From: Meconema thalassinum
Lineage: Eukaryota > Arthropoda > Insecta > Orthoptera > Tettigoniidae
Direction of reading: 5' to 3'
NCBI GenBank assembly: GCA_946902985.2
Contig: OX336388.2
Span: 130,636,346 to 130,700,345 of the forward strand
Length of the DNA: 64,000 nt
Shown: positions 43,695 to 53,984 of the stretch, one piece after another
Layout of the letters: each line of letters opens with the position of its first letter
How positions within the stretch are numbered: the stretch's first letter is position 1
The notes under the pieces: generated by a model
Databases searched by the model: none
What the model was told of the DNA's origin: nothing
The model's input: only the letters and a program-made list of their open reading frames with translations
Made by a program: the position numbers and the translations under genes

Positions 43695-46143
43695 TATCCT
43701 GAGGGCTTCCTTTCCCCTCATTCTTTAACTGAGCTTGTAGTTCCAAGCTTTGAGCTCCATCTAGTCGGTCGGGTGATTTCCGGTTCTTTATTGCCTCACT
43801 CCAACGGACTTTTTGCCTTTCAGGTTCGTCTGGTCGTTCGTTCATATAACGAAGACTTTCCTGATATCTTTCCTCTATTTCGGCCCGATATTCATCATCC
43901 CTATCCTCTGGCCTTACGTTCCTTCTGGGATAATTCTCCCATTTCTTTCTGTTTTCTTGCCTCTGGTGGCTATTGTTATAGGGTCGGCTCTCTTGTTGCC
44001 TATAACCCGTATTCCTAGGATTTCTTCCTCGATATCCTCCTCTGTAGTATGGCTGTATTCCTCTAGGCTCTTGGTGCCCATACTCGCGACCTAATCCTTG
44101 AGTATCAGTGTTAGTGGACTGATTCTTGGTCGATGGTTTTTCTCTGGTTTCCTGACTGCTGGTCATGTGTACCTGTTCAGTCTGTCTTTGATGCCTAGGA
44201 GTTACGTGTGACGTCGTCATGTCTAATTGACGTAATACACTCTCCACTTCCACAGCACTTCTGGCTTTGGATGAGATTAACAGCCTTTGAATCTCATATG
44301 GAAGTTGTCTTGCAATGGCGGCACACAGGTCGTTCTCAGCTGGAGCAATGTCAAGTTCGCGGAATTTACACAGCTGAGCGGTAAAAAATTCCGAGTACTT
44401 AGTTGGTGCATTTGTGCTGTACTTCCTAGAGTACAGATCTAGCCTCAAATTCTCCTGGACGTCTGCTGCCCAATATCGTTTTAAAAAGGCTTCTCTAAAG
44501 CCTTCCACCGTATCAAAGGTGTACCTGAAACTTCTGAACCAGGTGAGACAATCACCTGCCAACAACTTCTCAATAGCTCTCAGTCTCCGATCCTGAGGAA
44601 CTTTCATTTCGTTTAAGTACTCTGCGACTTCCTTTAACCAGTATTTTGGAGTAATTGACATGTTATTACCCGTAAATTTTACCGGTCTGTCCTCATTCGA
44701 TTTGATAATGTTTATTATCTGACCATTTGTCTGATTCATGTACGGGGTTGACATCGCCATCGGATATCCTGGATTTTTGTAAGGGCTCTCCCCTCCTAAG
44801 TCCCTTTCTGTATCTGTGCCTTGTTCACGACAATCTACCCATCCTGTCTTTGGAAATTTTTCCTGATTCTCAAATTCTAATTTCCTTTCCCTTCGGGCAC
44901 TTTCTTCATTTGCCATGAGTTGGATTTCCATTTGACTATTTTTGTGTTCAGTCCTTTCCAACCGTGATCCTAATTCATTTTGAATTCTTTCCTGATTTTT
45001 CTTACTAGTTTCCAGTTCTCGTTTGAGTTGGCATTTCTCATCCCTGAAGCTATCCCTGATTTCATTTAGGTGTTCTTCTACCTCTTTCTTGATGACCATG
45101 ACCTGTTCTTTTATAATTTCTGGCTTAACGTCACCTTTAGTATCTAAATCTTCTCGCATTTCCTTTATCTTTTTCTCCATCTCTTTTTGTCCTTTGTAGA
45201 CTTTATCCTGGATCTTGTTCATATCCTCTCGGGCCTTTCCTTGTTCCTCGAATATAATTGTTATGTCAGTCATAACCTTATCTATATCTCCCTTTGTGTC
45301 TCCCATTTGTTTTGTTAATCCTATTACGGTTTCCTGAATTCCAGTAACCCCTTTATCTATCCTCTCTATTTTTATGAGTTGTTCATCACGATCCCTTTTT
45401 CGTTGCGTGCTTTCCTTCTTAAGATTCCCTTCATATTCACCTAACTTTGTAGTAATATCCCCCTCATGCTTCCTCAACCATCCATCTACCTGTCCCGTGA
45501 ATACGTTAAATTGCAATTCCCTTTTGTTGGCATCGGCCTCACCTTGCTTCTTAACCTCAGTTATTTCTGTCTGTACTTTCTCGACTTTCCCCTCGAGGTT
45601 TTCTACTTTCTTTTCCATCCCTCCAAATCTGTCTCCTAATGCATCAATATTACTTTTTATCTCTCCCTGGGATTTTTCACAAATACTTTTGTTCGATTCT
45701 ATTTGAGCTTCTAAAATTTTCTGCACACCTTGGATCTGGGTTACAAGTTCCTTTTTACATTCGTCTCCATTTTGTTTACAAGTTGTTTCCATAGAACCAA
45801 TTTTATCCTCGATAATTTTAAAATGATTTTGACATTCATTTATGGATTTTACCGTAATATCGTTCAAGGTATTTATTTGGACTTGCAATCCTGAATGAAA
45901 TCCTTTATTTTCCTCTTTTAACTCATTTAACTTCTTCCCAAACTTAGTGTCAAAACTTAGAAATTTGTTATTCATTGTCTCTTTTAATTTCTCATTAATA
46001 TTGCTTTGTATTTTAGTCTCCATGGCCTCTAGTTTTGTGTTCATGGCTTGACTTTTCAAATAATTATCAGCTATCATATTCTCCTGAAACGAATGTAATT
46101 TATCTTCAAATTTCACTTCCATTACTCCTAATTTATCCTCCAA
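43675..46143 (-). pseudogene. gag: GypB Gag, main part
   Basis: A stretch of 822 codons: residues 1-420 form a long coiled coil rich in Lys and Glu. The core (TPKYWLKEVAEYL, CLTWFRSFRYTFDTVEGF, LDLYSRKYSTN, LPYEIQRLLISSKA) resembles gypsy capsid. The tail has YYRGGYRGRNPRNTGYR and is basic without a CCHC knuckle. It is separated from the N-terminal part (46185-46520) by a frameshift, so this copy cannot make full Gag from one frame. Confidence 0.85.
43687..43695 (-). promoter_or_regulatory. GypB gag-pol slippery run (A9)
   Basis: GAT followed by nine adenines and CTCC on the minus strand. Gag reads Q-D-K-K-K-L-Q-I and stops at 43675-43677. The -1 frame leads into protease. The position matches GypA. 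Confidence 0.6.
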
Positions 46144-46184
46144 AACCCTGGATTGTGTTGAAAAATGATCTGTATTCTCTGTCC

Positions 46185-46520
46185 TTATACTAACTTACTT
46201 TCTATCTCAGCCTTCAATGTACTATTCATGTTGATACAATCGGCTTGGATAGATCCTAACTTTTGATTTATGGATTCCAACTTTTTGTTATTTTCATCCT
46301 GTTGGAGACTCAATGTATTGTCTATTGTTCCCAATTTATTGTTCATGGTCTCCCACTTTTCTTTGCTATCGGCTTTTATAGCGTTCAAAAGTTCCTGCCT
46401 CTCTTCCCTATTCTCTTTTTTTGCATCTTCCGTACTTTTCGTACTTATTTTTACTATCTCGTCCCTATTCTTTTGGAAATGTTCATCCAAACACTCCTTT
46501 AACTCCATCATCGTCACCAT
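46185..46520 (-). pseudogene. gag: GypB Gag, N-terminal part
   Basis: MVTMMELKECLDEHFQ starts a 111-codon coiled-coil frame that stops at 46185-46187 and continues in another frame at about 46180 (RTENTDHFSTQSRVLEDK). It matches the N-terminal coiled coil of GypA and GypD in character. The likely start is the ATG at 46518-46520. Confidence 0.75.
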
Positions 46521-46994
46521 CTTATTCCAATATAAAAATACAGTAGGCTACTCATGCCACATCGCTAGAACATGCTTGAGAGATGGTAATCTGAACCTTT
46601 GTGTCCCAATTTCTTCAACAATTTACTTTGGTACGGGTTTTTATTACACCGTACCCTTTTGATGTTCTTATTCAAACTCAAAGACCTTTATGGAAGTATT
46701 TAAAATTCAAAATTTCGAAAAACCATTTTTTTTTCAAAAAAATGAAAATTTTGATTTTTCGAGAAAACTCGGGTTTTCCATAGGAAAACTCATCCCTGCG
46801 TACTGGGCGCCATGAAATGTCTGGTAGGGGGTCGTTTAATCCAGGGCTGTTCAGTGTGAGTTTCTAGGGACCCATGCGGTCAGTTAACATTATACGTTGT
46901 AGCTACTCCTATCATTACTTTACTTTTACATGAATCGACCGACTTTAGTGTTCCTCTAATCATTAATCCAAGCACAGTACTTCTATTCACCCCC
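46521..46994 (-). other. GypB leader
   Basis: Untranslated leader with a long T/A-rich stretch (46700-46765), a primer-binding-like motif at 46791-46812 and 182 bp between that motif and the LTR edge at 46995. The CGACCGACTTTAGT within it is also present in GypA. Confidence 0.6.
46791..46812 (-). promoter_or_regulatory. GypB primer-binding-like motif
   Basis: The minus strand reads TTTCA followed by TGGCGCCCAGTACGCAGGG. TGGCGCCC is the opening of the tRNA-Lys-type primer site known from many retroelements, and it follows CA as at an LTR end. It is 182 bp away from the edge that the two LTR copies share. Confidence 0.55.
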
Positions 46995-49914
46995 TGTGCC
47001 CTTTCAGCAAGAAATATGCAAATCACAGTATGTCAGCATTGCTCAATTCGGGATTTTCGGGGCTGCGGTAAGTTCTCCCACTCTGTGACTTACATTTTTG
47101 GATTAAATAGAGGATACACTTGCAAAAATAACAACAAAATCAACTCCTATTTTAACACATTTAATTAATCAAAAATTATGGCGCTACAAACAATAAAACA
47201 AATAAACTACTGACCAATATCTTTCTACTTGTTCAAAATGAACAAGGAATAGCATAAGAATAAAACAAATATTCTATTTAAAACACATGGTTTTCTTTAA
47301 AACCAACAATTCACGATTATTTTCACTTCCATAAAGTACCTATCTTAAAGATCCATATAACTGCGAGCTTCTTTGGCTCGATACTTTCCCATAATAATGG
47401 TGTCATACTTTTGTACACCTCAAGAACTATTTTTATCTTTTCTTATCATCAAAACAAATATATAATTACATTTAAAATTACATGTTAATTATCCACTTCA
47501 ATATTTGGGCATTTCACATGTTCTCAGTATTTACCACCTCTCTCATTTTTTGCAAATTCACTACGGTGATCGGGAAACTACTTGTGTACTCCAGAGTTAT
47601 AAAGATTACTTGACAAAGTCAAAAACTATGATTACTCCCGAAATCTAGTTATCTTCACAAAACTCGTGGATTCCTTATTTCCATACAATATTACAATCGG
47701 GATTTTTATTTAATTCATTTGTCTTATAAGACCATTATCACATAAGAAAACTACGATCTGAACTGGCAAGCGATAATATCAATCTACAAGGATCTCGGTT
47801 CAACGCCCGGGTCATTAACAACTTTTAAACACCCACGGTGTATTCATTTCTTCTTACAAGACGGTCTTTACCCACCCTCATACTATGAGGGTCAGGCCAT
47901 TATACTCGAGCGAGATTTATGACAGGGAGGGCGGCTCCCTGTCTAGCCCGCAGTTGGAGCTCTCTTCAATGCTTTTAAAACAAACGTTCCTTTTATTTTC
48001 AGTTCTATGGAGAGACCTGGCATTTTAACTTCTCTTTTCACTTTCAACAAATATTATTGGCTCATAAACCACTCTCGTAACCTTGGCATTTATTAATTAT
48101 GAAGGGTCCTCGTTGATTGGGAAGAGTAATACACATTCTACGACGAATAATAAGGGGCTTTAACAACAAGAGGATTCTAGGTTCGAATCTCTTAACATGC
48201 CTCGGGAACCATTTCCACATTGGAGGACTTATACAAGACGCGATTTAGAGTCGGCCGTGGCCTATATGACATACGCTCAATAATACCATACATTTGCTCC
48301 CTTTTATATAATAACACACACATGGCCTCGTGATCTACGTCACAATTAGAGGACTTACAACATATCTCAATTCAATACAATCAACTACCCCTCATAAGTA
48401 ATTTACCAAGTACATTTAAATTCTACGCATTCCTAGCGTTACTTTTTATTTAATTGCGTTCCATTGCGCTACACCTTACTTTACGGCCCAATGTCTTCCA
48501 AAGAACTGATAAATTTCATAGTAACAATTGATACATATCTCAATTTTTATATTTATCTTTTCCGTTGACAATAAATCGCTCCATTTTTAAGAACATGCAT
48601 TCACATCATGTCTTATACATTTGTTAAGGCTCCAACGCTCTATATTTTTATATCATTCAATTTAATCTTTATTTAGATTTCTTTACCTTGTTATTATTAT
48701 TATTATTATTCACATCATGTCTTCATTCCTTACAAAAGCTCAAAGCTATTTCTTTCATATAATTCAAATTTACCTTTATTTCTCAAAACTTTATGTTTGT
48801 TCAGATCGCTATCTTATTTAGTTATTATTTGTTTAAAAACATCCCTTTTACTCAAAACTCCGGTGGAATTGTACACAAAAATTTCCCCGACACCAAAACA
48901 TAATGAAAATCTTTACTCACATGTCTAAGGTCGTTTTCTGACCTTTATCCTCGTACGATGTGTCATTTTTGCCCACCTTCTTGACTTACTCCATATCGTA
49001 CAAATTCATCTCATGTACAAACATTTCTTGACACATATTCAATACATTTAACACTGACAACATTTTTAATACACTGGTGTATCCGTTTAGAACACACAAT
49101 AAAACACTAAAAAATATATTACTTTTAACACACGATCTGGATATATTTACACTTCACAACTTTTGATCACTAGGCCGTCTTTTTTTAGCCTATCACACGT
49201 GACCTCTTGATCTCCCGTCTCCAAGGGTGAAATTTATTCAATGTCGGCTTCCTATCCTGCAGAATACGAAAGTCTCGAATCATCTACTTATTCCCTGGAA
49301 TAACAATTCTTCGAATCCTGTTCCCGATGATCGACTATTTCTCTAGTTTGAACGGCTCCCCTTTTAGATCTGGTTTATCGATCCTAGCGAAAGTCTGTTC
49401 TGATCGAGGTCCCCTCGATAACCTATCGGTGACCTATGGATTTTTTAGCAACTAATACTTCTCGAGTCTTAGTGCTTTCGAATAGTTCGTCTGCTTTCTT
49501 GAGACAATGTCTATAGTTTCCGTTCTTCTTTATTTATTCGGTTCTCGCACTTCTAATTTTCTGAAATACGTTGCGAACCTTACTCTGTTTTTCCCTGTTC
49601 GGGTTCTTTAAAATGGATAAACTGTTTATCTCGCTGTTCCGGTACTTCCGTACGTTATGATACTTTTGGTCGTTTACTGAAAGACCTATCGCCTGAATCC
49701 TAAGTTCGCAGCCTGCTTTAACTGTATTTTTAGGAACTTTTACGGTAAACTGTGCACTGTCGGACCTAAATCCTGTAACTAGGATTTTCCTAATTTTTCA
49801 ACACGGCGATACTTTAATATTTCTTCTTTGCAACTCCTTATGGAGGCACGCAAGTTATTAATACTGCGACGCCCGTGGCTATCGGATATTAATTCTGCGG
49901 CGTAACACAGCGTT

Positions 49915-50105
49915 TTCTCCCCTCAAGGAGTACTGGTAAACTGCCTTCTATGTCTGATGTATCACAGTAACGTGCCCTCAGGCCGTTTGAAACTGCATGT
50001 ACGATGTGATGCAGCACCTCCGCTCACGGTGTGCTTGTAGACTGCATGTACTGATACAGCGTAACGTTCCCCTCACGGGCTCTTGAATACTGCATGATTG
50101 GCTTG
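49915..50105 (-). repeat. Four ~50-bp repeats downstream of the GypB TATA box (5' LTR)
   Basis: Same array as at 38885-39090, in the LTR that would drive transcription of the element. Confidence 0.6.
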
Positions 50106-50114
50106 GTGAGGCCA

Positions 50115-50127
50115 GGGGTTTTATACC
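50115..50127 (-). promoter_or_regulatory. GypB TATA box (5' LTR, promoter of the element)
   Basis: GGTATAAAACCCC on the minus strand, as in the other LTR. Transcription would run left through the ~50-bp repeats into the element. Confidence 0.6.
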
Positions 50128-50814
50128 TTTTAGTCAAAAAAAGATAAAATCCTAGTCCTTTTCGTGACCAACTTTTGAACTAATTGTCGTACAATTATAA
50201 AAATTATATCTCCAGAAAGCTCGTCTTCCAAACGTAAAATGATCTTCCTGTGCATGGAAATCGATCGTGCATTTCCGAGATATTAATTAATTCTTCGTCC
50301 TCAACTGTGTGGGTGTTGCTGTTCATTTTTAATTCTCCCACTCCTTGGGTCCCAGTGAACCCCCAATGACGTCTGCTGCTTTTGCACTTTCCTCTGGTGC
50401 AATTATTAAAGGGTTTTTCTTTACACAAAAATCTTTAATCCGAAATGATTCACCGTACTGTATTTGTTTACTTATTTTTATACTCGTAAACGGGTTAAAT
50501 TTAATTATTCTTGTTCTGACTCAGCAGCGAGGTTGCCGTTTTCCTGCAACGTAAGAGCAATTTCCGAGTCGAGCTTCTTCGTCTTACAGTCCAAACGTTC
50601 CACTCGTTCTATTAATATCCATGACTGGCTCCTTATAAATGTCAAGAGGCATGAGCTCATCTTATGAACACCTGGTCCTGCAGCTTGCGCAATGTTAGGC
50701 TAGAATCCTGGCTTGAAATCTCTCTCCGTTCCCTTAGAGACTGTATGATTCTTTCATTCCTTTCACGAAATACATGGATTCGACCCCCTTTGAAGCCTAT
50801 GGTACATGGGTTCA

Positions 50815-51541
50815 ATATATATACCTACAATTTACAAGAATATTTCCAGAAATTGTTTTTCACTCGTTACTCTGTTAATGATCGCTAATTGCGTGTACTC
50901 AGCACCTAAGTTGATATTTGTCAGCCGTTATTATACTGTACATTCATTTTTATTGCTATTCCGGAGATTTACTGACCTCGAAATGACGTGTCAGTGATCC
51001 CAATGCCCATATACTATGAGTGAACATATCTCTATATTGTTATTTGTTCCAAAGCACCATTAATTACGATTTAAAATTGAATAGATTATCATTGCTTCCC
51101 CATAAGGAGAGCTCGTGAATGGGTACTCCAACATGGCGGACCGCGCGCTCAACCTGGCGTACTTTCTCGCGCAGCGGAGAGCTGCCATCAGCGATCCATG
51201 TATAGAGATCAGTGAATTTCCCCCATCAGTCCTGGTAGCTACCAGGTAGCGAGGAGACCTGTCAACGGGGAACTTCTTATTAGATGCTTCATCCCAAGGC
51301 CTATGCACCTTGGGATTCAGCCGACTCTCCAGAGACGGTTTGTTAACGGGGCCACCCTCTGATGATTTTTTCGACCTCTTGTGGGTCATCCCAAATCATC
51401 CTCCCCGAATACTAGGCCTACCTACTCCGAACGAGGGCCATCACTGTGGGCGCCACCCAGCCAAAGCAACATCTACCTGGCGATAGTAAGTATTGCTCCG
51501 GGTCCTAGTGCCTCGAACAGGCACTTACCCCTGGGCATGGG
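50815..51541. other. Flank of GypB, unassigned
   Basis: No repeat is recognised. A 109-codon minus-strand frame at 51060-51389 (VHRPWDEASNKKFPVDRSP, YLVATRTDGGNSL) is unrecognised. GGTAGCTACC and CCCAAGG...CCTTGGG near 51230-51320 are small palindromes. Confidence 0.3.
51060..51389 (-). CDS. Hypothetical 109-codon frame
   Basis: I do not recognise this frame. It is basic (KRSKKSSEGG, ARKYARLSARSAM) with no clear domain. GC content is higher than in its surroundings, which could reflect a coding exon or a LINE ORF1 piece. No splice sites or second copy support it. Confidence 0.18.
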   Translation of the reverse strand: MTHKRSKKSSEGGPVNKPSLESRLNPKVHRPWDEASNKKFPVDRSPRYLVATRTDGGNSLISIHGSLMAALRCARKYARLSARSAMLEYPFTSSPYGEAMIIYSILNRN

Positions 51542-51720
51542 CGGCTTCGGTGGCGTAGTCGGTAGCATGCTGAGCTTCTATGCCCAAGATAGCGGGTACA
51601 ACCCCGGCCGAAGCCGTCGGATTTTTTAAGAGCGTCAAAAATCACTCAGTATGCCTTCCTTCGGAGGGGAAGTAAAGCCGGCGGTCCCATGTCATAGATT
51701 TATGGCAAGTTAAAGAACCT
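51542..51720 (+). mobile_element. tRNA-headed SINE, family S1
   Basis: Head: GCTTCGG then TGGCGTAGTCGG (A box), GCATGCTGAGCTTCTATGCC, GGGTACAACCCC (B box with one change) and GGCCGAAG. Body: GTCGGATTTTTTAAGAGCGT, CCTTCGGAGGGG. Matches the minus-strand copy at 28766-28905. Confidence 0.78.
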
Positions 51721-52110
51721 CCCACTAATTACACCTGTGTGAAGCTAAATTGGATAGGTTAGGAATGTAAACAACGCTCTTAGGTACCTACGTTCGTTGC
51801 CAAGAGCGGTGGCGTCTGGTAGCTAAGTTCTGAACTAGGACTAGTAGTCGTTGACGGTGGCGTTTGGCGGCAAAAGTAGGAACTATTTGAAAAATTCAAA
51901 GTTGCAGTCCTTACTTGAATAATTAAAAAACAGATACACACACTAATACAGCCATCACAATTAACACCGGTTATCAGACAGATTCCACACACACCCAAAG
52001 TACACGGGGCTACATGACCGCGTTGTCGCAGCCCCTGAACTGAGGAACCAACCCCTTGGCATACACAGTGATCTATTCGGCCATGTAGGGACCTCTTTTT
52101 TGAGGCGGAT
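51721..52110. repeat. Truncated SINE 3' tail and unassigned sequence
   Basis: 51920-52040 (TACAGCCATCACAATTAACA, TTCCACACAC, TACACGGGGCTACATG, GTCGCA) matches the tail of the SINE at 57053-57420. The rest is not recognised. Confidence 0.45.
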
Positions 52111-52260
52111 ACTACCGCTAGGCAGAGTATTTTGTATCGAAAATATATTTTGAACCATGTATTTTGTATCTGTATCGAAAATACTTTTCATGAGTATTTT
52201 GTATTTTCAAAATACACAAAATATAATCAAAATACAATCATTGCATTAGGCAATTTTCAG
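52110..52260. mobile_element. AT-rich subterminal repeats of a probable hAT-like end
   Basis: Dense direct and inverted copies of TATTTTGTAT / AAAATAC with GTATCGAAAATA. Such clusters occur at the ends of some hAT elements in animals. No partner end or target duplication was found. Confidence 0.3.
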
Positions 52261-53094
52261 TTTAACACTCCATTATCTTAACTTTTCATAACTTAAGTTA
52301 ATTGGTAGATATGACACAGGTAAGTTTGAGATCAATACAACAGTGCCAGTAATACACCAACCTTGTAAGGCCATGTGCAATGCTATTTAGTTAGGATGCA
52401 TTTAGAACAAAGTCTCCAGAGGAATGTCTGCCGGATGTTGTGTTATCAGCTTGGTTAATCTTGGAAGCCTTTTCAAGCAGTACCCTCAAGCTACCTTGTA
52501 TGAAATTCCCAAACGCATGAGGCTGTCTGAACCTGTTAACTAGGGTGTTCACACAAGGGCTGTACAAAATGCGGCAATTATCTCCCGTAAGAGCAGTGTA
52601 GGCCTAAAAGTCTTATACAACTTTGAATTGAATAATAAGTTGCTGTTGTTTCATTTGACGGGCTTTGACATCGTGATCATTTAGTCCCGTGTACTTGAAT
52701 GTGTGTATATAGCCTACTGTATATAAGTTATATAATTGTGGGTGTTATTGTGGGTCAATGTAGTAGTAGTGTGTTTAGTTTTAATTTAGGTTATAATAAT
52801 ATCGTATGGCCTCGGTGCCGGGTGCAAGCTTTGTTATTTGACACCCAAAGGGTAGCTTGGTTGTTGAATTTCGTTGTTCCTTGAAGCACTATGAAAGTCA
52901 AGGAGGTTAGATATCTAAGCTCCTTGAACACTATAGCGATTTCTAGTAGAGAAATTAGGAACTTTGTGTTGGCGGAAACTCCCGAGATTAATTTTGCCAT
53001 TATGAACACAGCCTACTCACTTCAAATGGGTTCTTTGACATGCCAACATCGTATGACATGGTGTCGTAATTTTTGCCGCCTTTCAAAAATTTAG
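52261..53094. other. Unassigned sequence
   Basis: I see nothing convincing here. Short frames on both strands have no recognisable motif. Confidence 0.3.
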
Positions 53095-53260
53095 TTGAGG
53101 ATTGGGAAGGAGATGACCGTGGCCTTAAGTTAGGAACCATCAAGGCATTTTCCTGAAGTAAAAGGGGCAAACCACGGAAAACCACTTCCAGGATGGCTAA
53201 GGTACGAATCGAAACCTCGCTCTTCGCAGGTTTTCTAGCCACTGCGACACGAGGCAAACG
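53095..53260 (-). mobile_element. SINE fragment, family S3
   Basis: GATGACCGTGGCCTTAAGTT, GGAACCATCAAGGCATTTTC and AACCACGGAAAACCACTTCC form the reverse complement of the body of the SINE at 57053-57420. The tRNA head is missing. Confidence 0.6.
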
Positions 53261-53594
53261 AAAATAAATATGGTGGAGGATGTTAGTAAACCTTGATCAG
53301 CCCGATGTATTTAGGTGTGTGTTAAATTTGTCTGATAACTTGTGTTTGTGAGGTATCTGTAGTAGTTAGTATGCGTGGCTGTATTCATTATGGTCTAGGA
53401 TTGATCAGAAGCCCTGGGACTTGGAATATGGTGCCATTCCGGCATGTGCCTAAATTGACAGTGGGAAAATACGAGCAAACTTCACAACGAGGATGGCCGC
53501 CGTCAATGCCAGAAAAAAGAAACTTCGATCTCGTTAATTGTCTTGGATAGTTGCATACGTTAAGGATGGATGCCGATAATGTAAGAATTTCGTC
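53261..53594. other. Unassigned, with a small SINE piece
   Basis: GGTGCCATTCCGGCATGTGC near 53430 resembles the S3 SINE body. Nothing else is recognised. Confidence 0.3.
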
Positions 53595-53935
53595 CCCTTA
53601 TTATTCCCGTTTTAACGGGGTCGGGGTCGGGGACGAGATACGATGAAAGTCTATGTGGGGGTGGGGGTGGGGGTGTTTTTACCACTGGATGTTCTTCCTG
53701 ACCCCAACCTCATGAGAGGAGTTAATGAGAGATCAAATGAAGTTGAATGAAACTGGGCAAGGATGTGGAAGGAAGCGGCCGTGGCCTGTCAGAAGGTACC
53801 GTCCCAGGATTTGCCTGAAGTTGAAAATGGGGAAACCACAGAAAACCATTTCAAGGACGGCCGACGGTGGGGCTCGCACCCTCGCGTCTACGTAGTCCAC
53901 AGATAGCTTGGCCCCATGACCTAGCTCTGCGCGTT
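53595..53935 (+). repeat. Dispersed repeat R4 with S3-like body
   Basis: TATTCCCGTTTTAACGGGG, GGGGTCGGGGACGAGATACG, GACCCCAACCTCATGAGAGG and AGTTAATGAGAGAT match a second copy split around 54094-56604. It continues into GGCAAGGATGTGGAAGGAAG and AAACCACAGAAAACCATTTC, the S3 SINE body. (GGGGTG)n lies at ~53660-53680. Confidence 0.55.
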
Positions 53936-53984
53936 AGCGAGCGTAGCAACCGCTGTCGGTAATGACGATCATGATAAAATGATA

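Larger units (their letters stand above)
35992..50814 (-). mobile_element. GypB, Ty3/gypsy element with giant LTRs
   Basis: Two near-identical 3.8-kb LTRs enclose gag and pol on the minus strand, 14.8 kb in total. Flanks on both sides are ATATAT, consistent with a 4-6 bp target duplication but uninformative in such AT repeats. It sits at the right end of the TTCATGAA DNA element. The order and sequence match GypA. Coding regions are damaged although the LTRs are nearly identical. Confidence 0.9.
46995..50814 (-). repeat. GypB 5' LTR
   Basis: Near-identical to 35992-39807. On the element strand it begins TGAACCCATG. In this copy related sequence continues past GGGCACA for 182 bp to a strong primer-binding-like motif, so the true LTR end may be further in than shown. 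Confidence 0.85.

Noticed and set aside
35992..50814. Segmental duplication of 3.8 kb
   Set aside because: The two copies flank gag-pol in the same orientation, with a polypurine tract next to one, so they are LTRs.
51542..51615. tRNA gene on the plus strand
   Set aside because: Cloverleaf is poor, the B box is altered, and the sequence continues into a SINE body shared with 28766-28905.
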